This document shows, in pieces, positions 25,953 to 35,047 of a stretch of DNA of 64,000 bases. The stretch lies in assembly GCA_002441545.1 (NCBI GenBank), contig DJWL01000012.1, positions 1 to 64,000 of the forward strand, in the 5' to 3' direction. A program made the position numbers and the translations under genes. A model generated the notes under the pieces. That model was given only the letters and a program-made list of their open reading frames with translations, had not been told where the DNA came from and did not search any database. The DNA comes from Flavobacteriaceae bacterium UBA6231 (GTDB lineage: Bacteria; Bacteroidota; Bacteroidia; Flavobacteriales; Flavobacteriaceae). Position 1 is the stretch's first letter. Each line of letters opens with the position of its first letter.

Positions 25953-27428
25953 CTATATTGTTTTATCTAAACTTATTGTTTTGCTGTTTTTAAAAAGAAT
26001 CAGACATATAACAGTTAATAACGCATTCACGAAAATATTCATGAAACCAAAATCAAATTTGAACCAGATAATAAAGTAATAATTTAAAAGATAGGTTACC
26101 ACCGGCATTACTATACAAATGAAAGGAACTGCAGCATCTTTAATTTGTATTTTAGTAAAAATTCCAAATAAATAAAGCCCTAATAATGGTCCATAAGTAT
26201 ATCCAGCTACTTTAAAAATCATGGATATTACATTTCCTTTACTGTGTGAAAACAACATAATAATTGTAAAAATTACTATAGAAAAACCTAACAAAACCCT
26301 GTTTTTTAATTTTTTCTTTTCTTTTGAATTTTTATGTTGAATATCCAAAAAGTCGTGCGTAAACGATGTGGTTAAAGCTGTTAACGCCGAATCGGCACTA
26401 GAAAAAGAAGCGGCTGTAATTCCTAAAATAAAACTGATGCTTGCTAGGGTTCCAAAATGGTTTAAAGACAACATTGGGAATAACGTGTCTGTGTTAATAA
26501 GTTTTCCGTTTTCAACTTCTAATTGAATACCAAATTTTTCAGCATACATATATAACATAACACCTAAGCCTAAAAACAGAAATTGAGTAACCGCTAAAAC
26601 CAAACTAAATGTTAAGATGTTTCGTTGTGCTTCTTTTCTATTTTTACAGGTTAACGTTTTCTGCATCATATTCTGGTCTAAACCAATCATGGCGACAGCA
26701 ATTAAAACCCCAGAAATAAATTGTTTGAAAAAATTGTTCCCAGAATTAAAATCCCAATCAAAAACCTTAAAATAGTCGTTTTTAACAACCGATGAAAAAG
26801 TTTCAGAAAGGCTTAAATCTAAGGAGTCTTTAACAATATAAATAGTAACAGCTACAGCCATTAACAAGAAAAATGTTTGAAGTGTATCTGTCCAAACAAT
26901 AGTTTTAATCCCTGACTTATGAGTGTACAACCAAATAAGAACAAGGATACCAATTACTGTTACAAAAAACGGAATATGAAAGGCATCAAAAACTGCATAT
27001 TGCAAAATTTTTGCGGCAAGCATCAACCTAAGTGCAGCTCCAAATGATTGGGAAATTAAAAAAAATAACGACCCGGTTTTGTATGATTTAATTCCAAATC
27101 GAGATTCTAAATAAGTGTATATTGAAACTAATTTTAAATCGTAATAAATGGGAACAAGAACATAAGTTATAAAAACATATCCAATTACATTACCAAAAAC
27201 AAACTGTAAATAGTAAAAATAATTAGTGCCAACCATTCCTGGAATGGATACAAATGTAACGCCAGATAATACAGCACCAATCATTCCAAAAGCAACAACT
27301 TGCCATGGTGATTTTCGGTCACCAGTGTAAAAAGATTCATCACTTGTGTTTTTTGAAACGAAATGAGATATCAGTAATAATACCCCAAAATATGATGCTA
27401 TAATTATTAAAATAAGTGTTGCGCCCAT
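25953..27428 (-). CDS. Sodium/solute symporter (SSS family), candidate MurNAc or amino-sugar importer
   Basis: The 491-residue integral membrane protein has about 13 transmembrane helices. It carries SSS hallmarks: 'GAVLSGVTFVSIPGMVGTNYFYYLQFVFG' in TM2-3, 'GLDQNMMQKTLTCKN' (the R/K-x-x-x-A family signature loop) and 'ASFSSADSALTALTTSF' in TM8. Such carriers take up sugars, sialic acid or amino acids with Na+. It lies 67 bp after a NamZ gene and 20 bp before the DUF6259-like gene. The context points to import of free MurNAc or a derivative, which is inference. No kinase is fused or adjacent. Confidence 0.87.
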   Translation of the reverse strand: MGATLILIIIASYFGVLLLISHFVSKNTSDESFYTGDRKSPWQVVAFGMIGAVLSGVTFVSIPGMVGTNYFYYLQFVFGNVIGYVFITYVLVPIYYDLKLVSIYTYLESRFGIKSYKTGSLFFLISQSFGAALRLMLAAKILQYAVFDAFHIPFFVTVIGILVLIWLYTHKSGIKTIVWTDTLQTFFLLMAVAVTIYIVKDSLDLSLSETFSSVVKNDYFKVFDWDFNSGNNFFKQFISGVLIAVAMIGLDQNMMQKTLTCKNRKEAQRNILTFSLVLAVTQFLFLGLGVMLYMYAEKFGIQLEVENGKLINTDTLFPMLSLNHFGTLASISFILGITAASFSSADSALTALTTSFTHDFLDIQHKNSKEKKKLKNRVLLGFSIVIFTIIMLFSHSKGNVISMIFKVAGYTYGPLLGLYLFGIFTKIQIKDAAVPFICIVMPVVTYLLNYYFIIWFKFDFGFMNIFVNALLTVICLILFKNSKTISLDKTI

Positions 27429-27495
27429 TTATATTTTCTGTGTTTACTATTATGTTTTCACTAATATAGTTAGTGTTTTTAAGTTTATTTTGCTT

Positions 27496-28680
27496 CTAAT
27501 ATATTTTTATTTCATTAAGATGTAATTTATAATCGTTTAAATTTTCAAATGCATCTAGTTTTTCTACAGAATCATTGTTTTCTACCCAATGTCTCAATTT
27601 ATCAGTTCCATTAATAATATCAATAGGTTGCTGTGTATAATTATATTCATAAGGTGGTTTTTTCCATTGAAAATCTTCACCTAAATAATGATATAGTTCT
27701 CGCATTAATAATTGACCCACTCGCCAAGGCTTGTAAGTTGATTTATCTGTAACATGAATTTGGATGCCACCGCATACTTTATCTGCCTGCTTTTGAAACG
27801 TTGGAAGAAATGTAATAGGTCTAAATTTAAAGCCTTCTAATTTTGATTTCTTAACTGCATCCAACAAATGCTTTTCATAAAATAAAAATGGTTCTACTTT
27901 TGGATGTCCAACAATTTCTAAAGATTGCGTTGTACCTCTTCCTTCACTTAAAATAGTTCCTTCAAATAAAACAGTTGCAGGAAAAGTATATGAACTTTCA
28001 ATTCTTGCCAGGTTTGGTGAAGGCAACAACCAAGGCAGTTTAGTATCTTCATAATACATGCTTCTATCCCAATGAAGCATTTTAATAACTTTTAAATTTG
28101 CTTTATCTTTTGCCCAAAGTTTTTGATGCATTAAAGCAACTTCTCCAATAGTCATAGCATGACGAACAGGAATTGGGTGTCTTCCTATAAACGATTCAAA
28201 TTCCATATCTAGCATATTGCCTTCAAGATCTACTCCATTTAATGGGTTTGGGCGATCTAACACAACTACTTCAATAGCATTTTTTCCACACTTTTCTAAT
28301 AAAAGGGTAAGTGTGTAAATGTATGTGTACATTCTGCAACCCACATCTTGCAAATCAACAAACAAATGGTCTATTCCTTCAAGCATTTTATCAGTAGGAA
28401 TACGAGTTTCAGAATACAAAGAATACACAGGCATTTTAAAATACGGATGGATAAAATGATCTGTTTCTATCATATTATCTTGAGCATCTGTAGAAAACCC
28501 ATGTTGAGGCCCAAATAATTTCACGAATCTTTCGCCAAATAGCTCTTTAAATTTTAATGCTGCATGCGTATATGTTGAATCAATGGATGCATTATGACAA
28601 AGCAAAGCAACATTTCCATTAAACTTTTTTTGAATTTCTTTATCATTTATTAATACATCTAAACCTGTTTTTACCTTCAT
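27496..28680 (-). CDS. namZ: NamZ-type exo-beta-N-acetylmuramidase (GH171, DUF1343), no signal peptide
   Basis: The 394-residue protein matches DUF1343/GH171 throughout: 'VDLQDVGCRMYTYIYTL', 'VVLDRPNPLNG', 'HAMTIGEVA', 'LPSPNLA', 'FEGTILSEGRGTTQSLEIVG'. It lacks a signal peptide and would be cytoplasmic unless exported by another route. At the P-E-H-G motif it has P58-Q59-H60-G61, so the family's proposed catalytic Glu is Gln, followed by a Q-D-N-M-I-E stretch. It may represent a subfamily with another acid, or a less active form. Family knowledge: NamZ releases terminal MurNAc from the non-reducing end of glycan fragments. It lies 268 bp after susD, behind a terminator. Confidence 0.9.
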   Translation of the reverse strand: MKVKTGLDVLINDKEIQKKFNGNVALLCHNASIDSTYTHAALKFKELFGERFVKLFGPQHGFSTDAQDNMIETDHFIHPYFKMPVYSLYSETRIPTDKMLEGIDHLFVDLQDVGCRMYTYIYTLTLLLEKCGKNAIEVVVLDRPNPLNGVDLEGNMLDMEFESFIGRHPIPVRHAMTIGEVALMHQKLWAKDKANLKVIKMLHWDRSMYYEDTKLPWLLPSPNLARIESSYTFPATVLFEGTILSEGRGTTQSLEIVGHPKVEPFLFYEKHLLDAVKKSKLEGFKFRPITFLPTFQKQADKVCGGIQIHVTDKSTYKPWRVGQLLMRELYHYLGEDFQWKKPPYEYNYTQQPIDIINGTDKLRHWVENNDSVEKLDAFENLNDYKLHLNEIKIY

Positions 28681-28725
28681 GGTTCTTTTTAAATTTTTAT
28701 TAAGCTGCTTTTAGGTTTTTAAATT

Positions 28726-28759
28726 TTATTTAGGGTAACAAAATTGTTACCCTAAATAA
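28726..28759. promoter_or_regulatory. 16-bp inverted repeat upstream of namZ (possible operator)
   Basis: The arms 28726-28741 and 28744-28759 are exact reverse complements with a GGGTAAC core and a 2-bp centre. The site is centred 62 bp before the namZ ATG at 28680. The very short loop and the position suit a protein-binding palindrome better than a terminator, although it could also end transcription. Confidence 0.5.
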
Positions 28760-28821
28760 CTAAACTAAACAAAAAACTAACTTAAAATGTATGTTTTTAA
28801 TTAAATTATCCGTTGAAAAAA

Positions 28822-28854
28822 GAGGTGAGAATAAAAACTGATTTCTCTCACCTC
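28822..28854 (-). terminator. Terminator of the susCD transcript
   Basis: On the minus strand a 9-bp GC-containing stem (28846-28854 with 28822-28830) has a 15-nt loop and is followed by a T6 run. It lies 94 bp after the susD stop and separates susCD from namZ. Confidence 0.75.
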
Positions 28855-28948
28855 ATTTACTAACTCAAAATAAACTAAACATAAAAACTATAACTGTAAG
28901 ACTTTAATTTTTCTAATAAATAAAGCCTATATTTTTTTATTTAATGAA

Positions 28949-30436
28949 TTATTCAACATCCCACCACATTCTGGTTAGAAGTCCATCTCCTCCTTGTTGA
29001 GCTGTAGCCGCAGCTACATTGTCTGGGTTATTAAGTTTCTCAGATGCCGGATACGGAAGTCTTCTTGGTATTTTACCTCCAGTAAGTGTTGCAGCAACAT
29101 CTGCAGGAACTAAAACAGGGTATCCAGATCGTTTCCAGTTTGAGAATGTTTCTAAACCATTTCCAAAAGTTGCTACCCAATATTGTTCATTAATCATTTT
29201 TAACGCTTGTGCAGGAACAAATGGATTTGCTGCTAAATAATCACTTATTTGTGTTGGAGTAATTTCAACACCATGCCCATATAATGACAAATATTCCATT
29301 GCAGCTGTTACTCCTGCGTTATAATGCGCTTCAACATCTCCACCAGCTAATCCCCAACGCTCTGCCGCTTCAGCTAACATAAACTCAACTTCTGCATAGG
29401 TTTGGAAGAAAAATGGCGCATCATAAACTACAACTCCAGATCCTCCAAAAATATTGATGTTTGGTTTTGAGTTAGCATTACCTCTACTTGGGTCGTTTAT
29501 ATCTTGACCAAATTGCAAATCATAAGTTGTGTCACCATCTACAGTTGAGCTTAATACCGAAACGCGTGGGTCATTTCTGTCTTTCATGAAATCCATAAAA
29601 GTTTTTGAAATTTTTATTTGAGTTGCAGCTCTTGAAGTAAAGCATTTTGTTAGTGGATTAACGTTTGGCCCACCATCATTTGCTGAATTTTCGTATTTAG
29701 TATAAGCTATATCATCATTGCTTGTCATAACACCTCCTGCAATTGCTTTAGTTGCCCAAGATTGTGCAGCAGCATTATCAACTTTTACCATTCTCATAGC
29801 TAGACGTAGCATTAAAGAGTTTGCAAATTTTCTCCATTTTGTGTTGTCTCCTGCAAATAATAAATCTGCAGATCCATATGAATTAGCTCCAGCAGTGCTT
29901 AAAGTAGCAGCGGAACTTTCTAATGTTGCTAACATATCGGCATAAATATCACTTTGCTTATCATACTTAGGGAAACGAATACCTTCTAAAAAACCTTTTC
30001 CAGCTTCACTATAAGGAACATCTCCGTAAAGATCTGTTAACCTGCTAAAAATAAGAACTCTTTGTATTCTTGCTATTGCTAAATCTGCAACAGCTGTTGG
30101 CTCTTCGCTTGCTTCTAATTGTGCTTCTAAGTCAACAACATTTTTTACTGTATTTGAAAATTGTTCTTCAAAAAACTGATGTGTATTACCTTCTTTGTAT
30201 AAGAATGACACATAGGAAGTATCATTAAGATGTTGAATGTTTTGCATTAAATGAATAACATTCCAAAACAAATAAGCAACATAACTACTACCACCTGTGT
30301 ATAATTGGATAAACGTTAATTTAGTTGCGGGATCAAGTTGGGTTGGCTTTGTTGGGTTTACGTTAATGTCTTCAAAACCATTATCGCAAGACCCTAACGA
30401 AACAACAATTGCTAATAATATGATTAATTTTTTCAT
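28949..30436 (-). CDS. susD: SusD/RagB-like outer-membrane glycan-binding lipoprotein
   Basis: The 495-residue protein has a lipoprotein signal (LGSC, C17) and the SusD-like_2 plan: 'FEDINVNPTKPTQLDPATKL' at the mature N-terminus, TPR-like helices ('RIQRVLIFSRLTDLYGDVPYSEAG'), and 'KWRKFANSLMLRLAMRM'. The C-terminus has the 'RRLPYPASEKLNNPDNV' signature. It caps the SusC channel on the cell surface and binds the ligand. It starts 12 bp after susC. The ligand should be a muro- or GlcNAc-containing oligosaccharide or a muropeptide if the locus is read correctly. Confidence 0.95.
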   Translation of the reverse strand: MKKLIILLAIVVSLGSCDNGFEDINVNPTKPTQLDPATKLTFIQLYTGGSSYVAYLFWNVIHLMQNIQHLNDTSYVSFLYKEGNTHQFFEEQFSNTVKNVVDLEAQLEASEEPTAVADLAIARIQRVLIFSRLTDLYGDVPYSEAGKGFLEGIRFPKYDKQSDIYADMLATLESSAATLSTAGANSYGSADLLFAGDNTKWRKFANSLMLRLAMRMVKVDNAAAQSWATKAIAGGVMTSNDDIAYTKYENSANDGGPNVNPLTKCFTSRAATQIKISKTFMDFMKDRNDPRVSVLSSTVDGDTTYDLQFGQDINDPSRGNANSKPNINIFGGSGVVVYDAPFFFQTYAEVEFMLAEAAERWGLAGGDVEAHYNAGVTAAMEYLSLYGHGVEITPTQISDYLAANPFVPAQALKMINEQYWVATFGNGLETFSNWKRSGYPVLVPADVAATLTGGKIPRRLPYPASEKLNNPDNVAAATAQQGGDGLLTRMWWDVE

Positions 30437-30448
30437 TTCTTCTTTTTT

Positions 30449-33400
30449 TTAAAATTTAACATTTACAGAAAAACCATAGCTTTTGGTTGATGGCACTCCA
30501 AATCTTTCTATCCCTTGAGAGTTAAGGTTATTTAAAGAAGCTTCAGGATCTACATTATCAATTGATCTTGAGATAAAGAATAAGTTTCTTCCAATTAATG
30601 AAAGTCTTAAATCACTAATAAAAATGTTTTTTAAAACACTTTGTGGAAGACTGTAAGATAAACTTAATTCTCTAAACTTAATAAAATCTGTACTGTAAAC
30701 GAACTCTTCAGAAATACCTGCACTTTCTTCTCCTACACGACCATAAAATGTTCTTAAATTTTCTGGTGCAACTGTTGTGGTGAATGGTTGGCCCGTTGCA
30801 TTATCAATTCCTGAAACTACTAAACCCGTTTCACGACCCTCTAATGTTTTTTTATGCAATCCTCTAAGCATTAATTCTCTATTGGTTCCAGAGTGAACGC
30901 TTCCTCCAAATTTTGCATCAATTAAAAAGCCTAAAGACACATTTTTATACTTGAAGTTATTAGAGAATCCTAATGTATAAGGCGCTACACCTTGACCTAA
31001 TATTTTATATTCTCCTTGTACTGGTTTAGGTATTGTGCCACTTGTGTCATATATAATAGTTCCATTATCATCTCTCTTATATGATGAACCATAAATTACA
31101 CCGTAATGTTCTCCAACAATATGTGAAATGATAGCAGTTCTAGATCTAGTTTGGCTACCATCAACATTAATAGGCGTGTTTTCATCATCAGTATGAACAA
31201 TTTTACTATCGTTAAAACCTAAGTTAAATGATGTGTTCCAAGAGAAATTCTCGTTTTTAATTGGCGTACCTCCAATTAATAATTCAATCCCTTTATTTTC
31301 TAATTCACCAATATTTAAGATTGACGACGTGAAACCTGAAGATTGAGAAGCTGCTGCTTGTACGATATCATTTTTCGTTTGATTTTTATAATAAGCAACA
31401 TCTAGATTTAAACGATTATTTAAAAATCTACCTTCAAAACCTACTTCAATTTCATTTTTTTGAAAAGGAACTAAATTAGGATTTGGAATTGAATTCCCAT
31501 TTAATTGTCCAAACGATTGTCCTTGGAATGACCCCGTAACTGCATAGTTTAAATTTAAAGCATAAGCATCTTGAGCTCCACCAGCTACTTGTGCATAACT
31601 TGCTCTTATTTTTGCATAATTGATTGCCTCAGGTAATTCAAAAGCCTCATTTAATAGTAAACTTCCACTTAATGACCAATAAAAATCATTGTTTGGAGTT
31701 GTTTTATCTGGGAAAGATAATGTTGAAAACCAATCGTTTCTTCCTGTAAATGTTAGATAAAAGAATTGGTCATAATCAACTTCAACTGAACCATATAATG
31801 AATTGGTTTTGGTTTTATAATAACTATTTCTAGGTTCTGGCAAAGTAGTATTATTGATATCTTCTAAACCAATAACAATAAATCCTCTACCTGTAGCGCT
31901 TAAACCATCAAACGTGTTTGTTCTTGTATTTGCTCCTATAATAGTATTTGTAGAAATTTTCTCGGTTAAAGCTTTTTCTATACCTAACATAAAATCTGCA
32001 TCAAATGATGTATACGTTAATTTGCTTTGAGTCATTTCTCCTGTTGGGCGATAAGCAGTTCCATAAGGAGTCACTTTCCTTCTAGCTAAATCATAGGTAT
32101 CTATACCTGCTCTACCTGTAGCATATAACCAATCTGTTAAGTCATATCTTAAAGTGGTTGATGCTGTGAACCTGTTTTTCTTATCATCGGAATTAAAATT
32201 ATTGACAACCCAATAAGGATTTTGAATAAACTGACTTGGTTGAAATAAAAGTTCTGTGCCTGCATCATTTGAACCTGGTTTTAAATCGTTTATATCCAAA
32301 GTGCTTGGCAACACATAAGCTACTGTGTTAGCATTTCCTGGAGTATCACCAAGGTTTACACGGTTATGTACTTTTTCAATAACATATTTTGCATTAACAG
32401 TTGAAGTTAATTTTGGAGCAATTTTAGCAGACGCATTTAAAGATAATGACTTTCTGTTTAAAGTAGACTTTGGGAAAATATCCTTGTTTTCTAAATTTGA
32501 AAAAGAAAAACGATAATTATATCCATCTCCGCCCTTTGATAATGCTAATGTATTAACTGCTGTTGTTCCTGTATCATAAAACTTATCTAAATTGTTACCA
32601 GTAGATGAGTAAGGTCTTTTAACGCCGTCCCAATTGTAAACCATTGAACCATCCATTTTTGCTCCCCATGACAGCAAAGAATTTGTAAAAGCATTGTCAA
32701 TAGCCAAATCTTGATCTGCAATTTCTACTGCATTATCATTAATGTCATATTCATAACCAGGTTTTAAATTATTAGTACCCGCACCATATACATTCTGAAA
32801 ATCTTGAAGATCTGTATTTATTTTATCAAAAGTATATGAACTAGAATATTCAACACCTAATCCTTGCTGACCTTTTCCAGATTTTGTGGTAATCATGATA
32901 ACTCCATTTGAAGCTAATGAACCATATAGTGCAGCAGCAGAACTACCTTTTAAAACTGATACAGATTCAATATCATCTGAATTTAATGAAGATATGTCAT
33001 CACCACCATCGCCTGTTCCGTCATTTGTTGGACCAACAACAGAACCATTCGTATTATTAATAATAGGAATACCATCAACAACATAAAGTGGCTGGTTATT
33101 TCCGGTTAAAGAACTTGCACCACGTATAATTACCCTGCTTGAACCAGAAGCCCCAGTACTACTTGTAGAAATATTTACACCAGCAACACGCCCTTGCAAT
33201 GAATTAACAGCACTCGCTGTTTTTACTTGTGCCATCTCGTCGCCATCAACTTTTGTTAATGAATACCCTAAAGCTTTAGATTCTCTTTTAATTCCTAATG
33301 CCGTAACAACTATTTCGTCTAAGCTAGTAGCATCTTCTTCAAGAACAAGATCAACAATCTGATTCTCTCCTGTTAATACTACAGAAACCGTTTTAAAACC

Positions 33401-33637
33401 TAAAAAACTAAAGACAAGCGTCTTGCCTTTGGTGCTTTCTGCTACAATTGAATACTTTCCATCAAAGTCTGTAACACTTCCCTTTGATGTTCCTTCAATG
33501 GAAACGTTTACACCAGTTAAGGGAATCGCACTTCCTTTTTCAGTAACTACACCAGAAACCGTTACAGATTGCGCAAAAGAACTCTGAGCAAAAAACAACA
33601 GTATCAAGGTGATTAATTGAAAATAATAATTTTTCAT
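30449..33637 (-). CDS. susC: SusC/RagA-type TonB-dependent outer-membrane transporter
   Basis: The 1062-residue protein has a signal peptide (about 1-22), a CarboxypepD_reg-like domain (about 25-110: 'VSGVVTEKGSAIPLTGVNVS'), a TonB box-like region, a plug domain ('LQGRVAGVNISTSSTGASGS', 'LKGSSAAALYGSLASNGVI') and a 22-strand barrel ending in F. It imports oligomers across the outer membrane with SusD. The -7 box TATATTTT lies at 33667-33674. A perfect 19-bp inverted repeat covers the promoter's upstream half. Confidence 0.96.
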   Translation of the reverse strand: MKNYYFQLITLILLFFAQSSFAQSVTVSGVVTEKGSAIPLTGVNVSIEGTSKGSVTDFDGKYSIVAESTKGKTLVFSFLGFKTVSVVLTGENQIVDLVLEEDATSLDEIVVTALGIKRESKALGYSLTKVDGDEMAQVKTASAVNSLQGRVAGVNISTSSTGASGSSRVIIRGASSLTGNNQPLYVVDGIPIINNTNGSVVGPTNDGTGDGGDDISSLNSDDIESVSVLKGSSAAALYGSLASNGVIMITTKSGKGQQGLGVEYSSSYTFDKINTDLQDFQNVYGAGTNNLKPGYEYDINDNAVEIADQDLAIDNAFTNSLLSWGAKMDGSMVYNWDGVKRPYSSTGNNLDKFYDTGTTAVNTLALSKGGDGYNYRFSFSNLENKDIFPKSTLNRKSLSLNASAKIAPKLTSTVNAKYVIEKVHNRVNLGDTPGNANTVAYVLPSTLDINDLKPGSNDAGTELLFQPSQFIQNPYWVVNNFNSDDKKNRFTASTTLRYDLTDWLYATGRAGIDTYDLARRKVTPYGTAYRPTGEMTQSKLTYTSFDADFMLGIEKALTEKISTNTIIGANTRTNTFDGLSATGRGFIVIGLEDINNTTLPEPRNSYYKTKTNSLYGSVEVDYDQFFYLTFTGRNDWFSTLSFPDKTTPNNDFYWSLSGSLLLNEAFELPEAINYAKIRASYAQVAGGAQDAYALNLNYAVTGSFQGQSFGQLNGNSIPNPNLVPFQKNEIEVGFEGRFLNNRLNLDVAYYKNQTKNDIVQAAASQSSGFTSSILNIGELENKGIELLIGGTPIKNENFSWNTSFNLGFNDSKIVHTDDENTPINVDGSQTRSRTAIISHIVGEHYGVIYGSSYKRDDNGTIIYDTSGTIPKPVQGEYKILGQGVAPYTLGFSNNFKYKNVSLGFLIDAKFGGSVHSGTNRELMLRGLHKKTLEGRETGLVVSGIDNATGQPFTTTVAPENLRTFYGRVGEESAGISEEFVYSTDFIKFRELSLSYSLPQSVLKNIFISDLRLSLIGRNLFFISRSIDNVDPEASLNNLNSQGIERFGVPSTKSYGFSVNVKF

Positions 33638-33666
33638 ATGAGATTGAGTTTAAGTTATTTTGGCTA

Positions 33667-33674
33667 AAAATATA
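33667..33674 (-). promoter_or_regulatory. -7 promoter box of susC
   Basis: TATATTTT on the minus strand matches the Bacteroidota TAnnTTTG box at seven of eight positions. It lies 30 bp upstream of the susC ATG, with the palindrome at 33684-33724 occupying the -33 region. Confidence 0.5.
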
Positions 33675-33683
33675 AAAATAAAT

Positions 33684-33724
33684 CTTAAACACGCATTTTT
33701 TTTGCAAAAAAATGCGTGTTTAAG
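33684..33724. promoter_or_regulatory. Perfect 19-bp inverted repeat at the susC promoter (operator or terminator)
   Basis: The arms 33684-33702 and 33706-33724 are exact reverse complements around TGC. The repeat begins 10 bp upstream of the susC -7 box, so bound protein would cover the -33 region. It also follows the NagX-like gene by 47 bp and is T-rich downstream, so termination is possible. It shares the 12-mer GCAAAAAAATGC with the region between the NagX-like and DeoR genes. Confidence 0.7.
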
Positions 33725-33771
33725 CTACAATATTCGAATTATCTTACGTAACTCAAAAAACATTAAAAAAC

Positions 33772-34881
33772 CTATATTTTTATGAATATCTTATTTTTAT
33801 AAAGAAGAAAACAAATAAGCCAAAAAACAACTATGTGAGTTAAAGCAAATAGCAATGAACCATTCATGTTTCCTGCTAAGGGAGAAAATATTTCATCAAA
33901 CATATACCGATAAGCTGAAATTTTATCTTCTGAGTTTGCTATAGGCAATTTAATTAAGGAGCTAATTGTTTTTACGTATAAACCAGAGAAAACAAATATA
34001 AATAGAGGATTAGTTCCAAAATGAACAAAAGGTTTTGCCCATGTTTTATATCCTTTAAGATCAATGATAAAAATTAAAAAAGCCAAAAATAATGTTCCCA
34101 ACCCAGCAGTATAAAGCACATAAGAACTTGTCCACAATGCCTTATTAATAGGGAAAAATATCCCCCAAATAACACCTAAAGCAACTAGTATAGTTCCATG
34201 AAATAATAACTTTTTTATTTTTAATAAAATAGATTTTTCAACACTAATAGTTTGACCAACTAAAAATCCAATTATTACCGTCCCAACAGCTGGAATAGAA
34301 GACAATAATCCTTCTGGATCAAAAGGCACACCAAAACCCTTGTATACATGATTTTCACCCAACAAAAACAAATCAAATTTCCTGACAAAGTTTTCTTTTA
34401 AAGAATATGGGTCTAATTCAGATCCAAAATATAACAATGCCCAATAACCCAGTAAAATAAAGGCTAAAATGATTAATAATTTATCTCTTTTAAAACTTAA
34501 ACAAAGAATAGAACCTATTCCATAGGCCAGTGCAATTCTTTGTAAAACCCCCATAACGCGCACTTTATCAAAATCAAAAAAAGGAAATAAGTTTAAAAAA
34601 AAACCCAACAGAAAGATAATTGCTGTTCTCTTTAATATTTTAAATAGAACTACTTTAGACATTTTTGTTTGATACTTCTCAAAAGAAAACCATACGGACA
34701 CACCAACAATAAAAAGAAAGAAAGGAAATACTAAATCTGTTGGAGTGCAACCATTCCACTCAGCATGCCTAAGAGGTGAATAAACATATTTCCAGCTACC
34801 TGGATTATTTACTAAAATCATAAATGAAATAGTTATTCCTCTTAAAACATCTAATGAAATTAATCTCTTTGATATAATCAT
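33772..34881 (-). CDS. NagX-like membrane acetyltransferase (HGSNAT/COG4299 family)
   Basis: The 369-residue membrane protein has about 10 transmembrane helices and the family's N-terminus: 'RLISLDVLRGITISFMILVNNPGSW' followed by 'HAEWNGCTPTDLVFPFFLFIVGVS'. Human HGSNAT and bacterial NagX relatives move acetyl groups from acetyl-CoA to glucosamine across a membrane; the His in 'H-A-E-W' is the conserved candidate catalytic residue. Genes of this kind often lie in GlcNAc or chitin loci. Here it could re-acetylate GlcN or de-N-acetylated muro-sugars after import (inference). It is divergent from the DeoR gene and upstream of susC. Confidence 0.82.
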   Translation of the reverse strand: MIISKRLISLDVLRGITISFMILVNNPGSWKYVYSPLRHAEWNGCTPTDLVFPFFLFIVGVSVWFSFEKYQTKMSKVVLFKILKRTAIIFLLGFFLNLFPFFDFDKVRVMGVLQRIALAYGIGSILCLSFKRDKLLIILAFILLGYWALLYFGSELDPYSLKENFVRKFDLFLLGENHVYKGFGVPFDPEGLLSSIPAVGTVIIGFLVGQTISVEKSILLKIKKLLFHGTILVALGVIWGIFFPINKALWTSSYVLYTAGLGTLFLAFLIFIIDLKGYKTWAKPFVHFGTNPLFIFVFSGLYVKTISSLIKLPIANSEDKISAYRYMFDEIFSPLAGNMNGSLLFALTHIVVFWLICFLLYKNKIFIKI

Positions 34882-34921
34882 AATTTTTATATTTTTATTA
34901 AAATTTTTAAAAAAATACTAT

Positions 34922-34929
34922 CAAATATA
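34922..34929 (-). promoter_or_regulatory. -7 promoter box of the NagX-like gene
   Basis: TATATTTG on the minus strand is a perfect TAnnTTTG box, 41 bp upstream of the ATG at 34881. Confidence 0.6.
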
Positions 34930-34939
34930 TGTATTTTTT

Positions 34940-34990
34940 TAAACAAATGCACGCTTATATGTTTAAACAAGCAAAAAAATGCTTATTTTT
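34940..34990. promoter_or_regulatory. Candidate DeoR operator region between divergent genes
   Basis: The divergent intergenic region holds TGTTTAAAC near 34959-34967 and GCAAAAAAATGC at 34971-34982, the second also present in the susC promoter palindrome (33704-33715). Small dyads (AAGCA/TGCTT) surround it. A shared site at the two promoters of the locus is what a local regulator would bind. Confidence 0.4.
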
Positions 34991-35047
34991 AAATATTAAT
35001 TTGCATTTTAATTTAATTTAATCTTATTTTTGAAGAAATCAGTTTTT

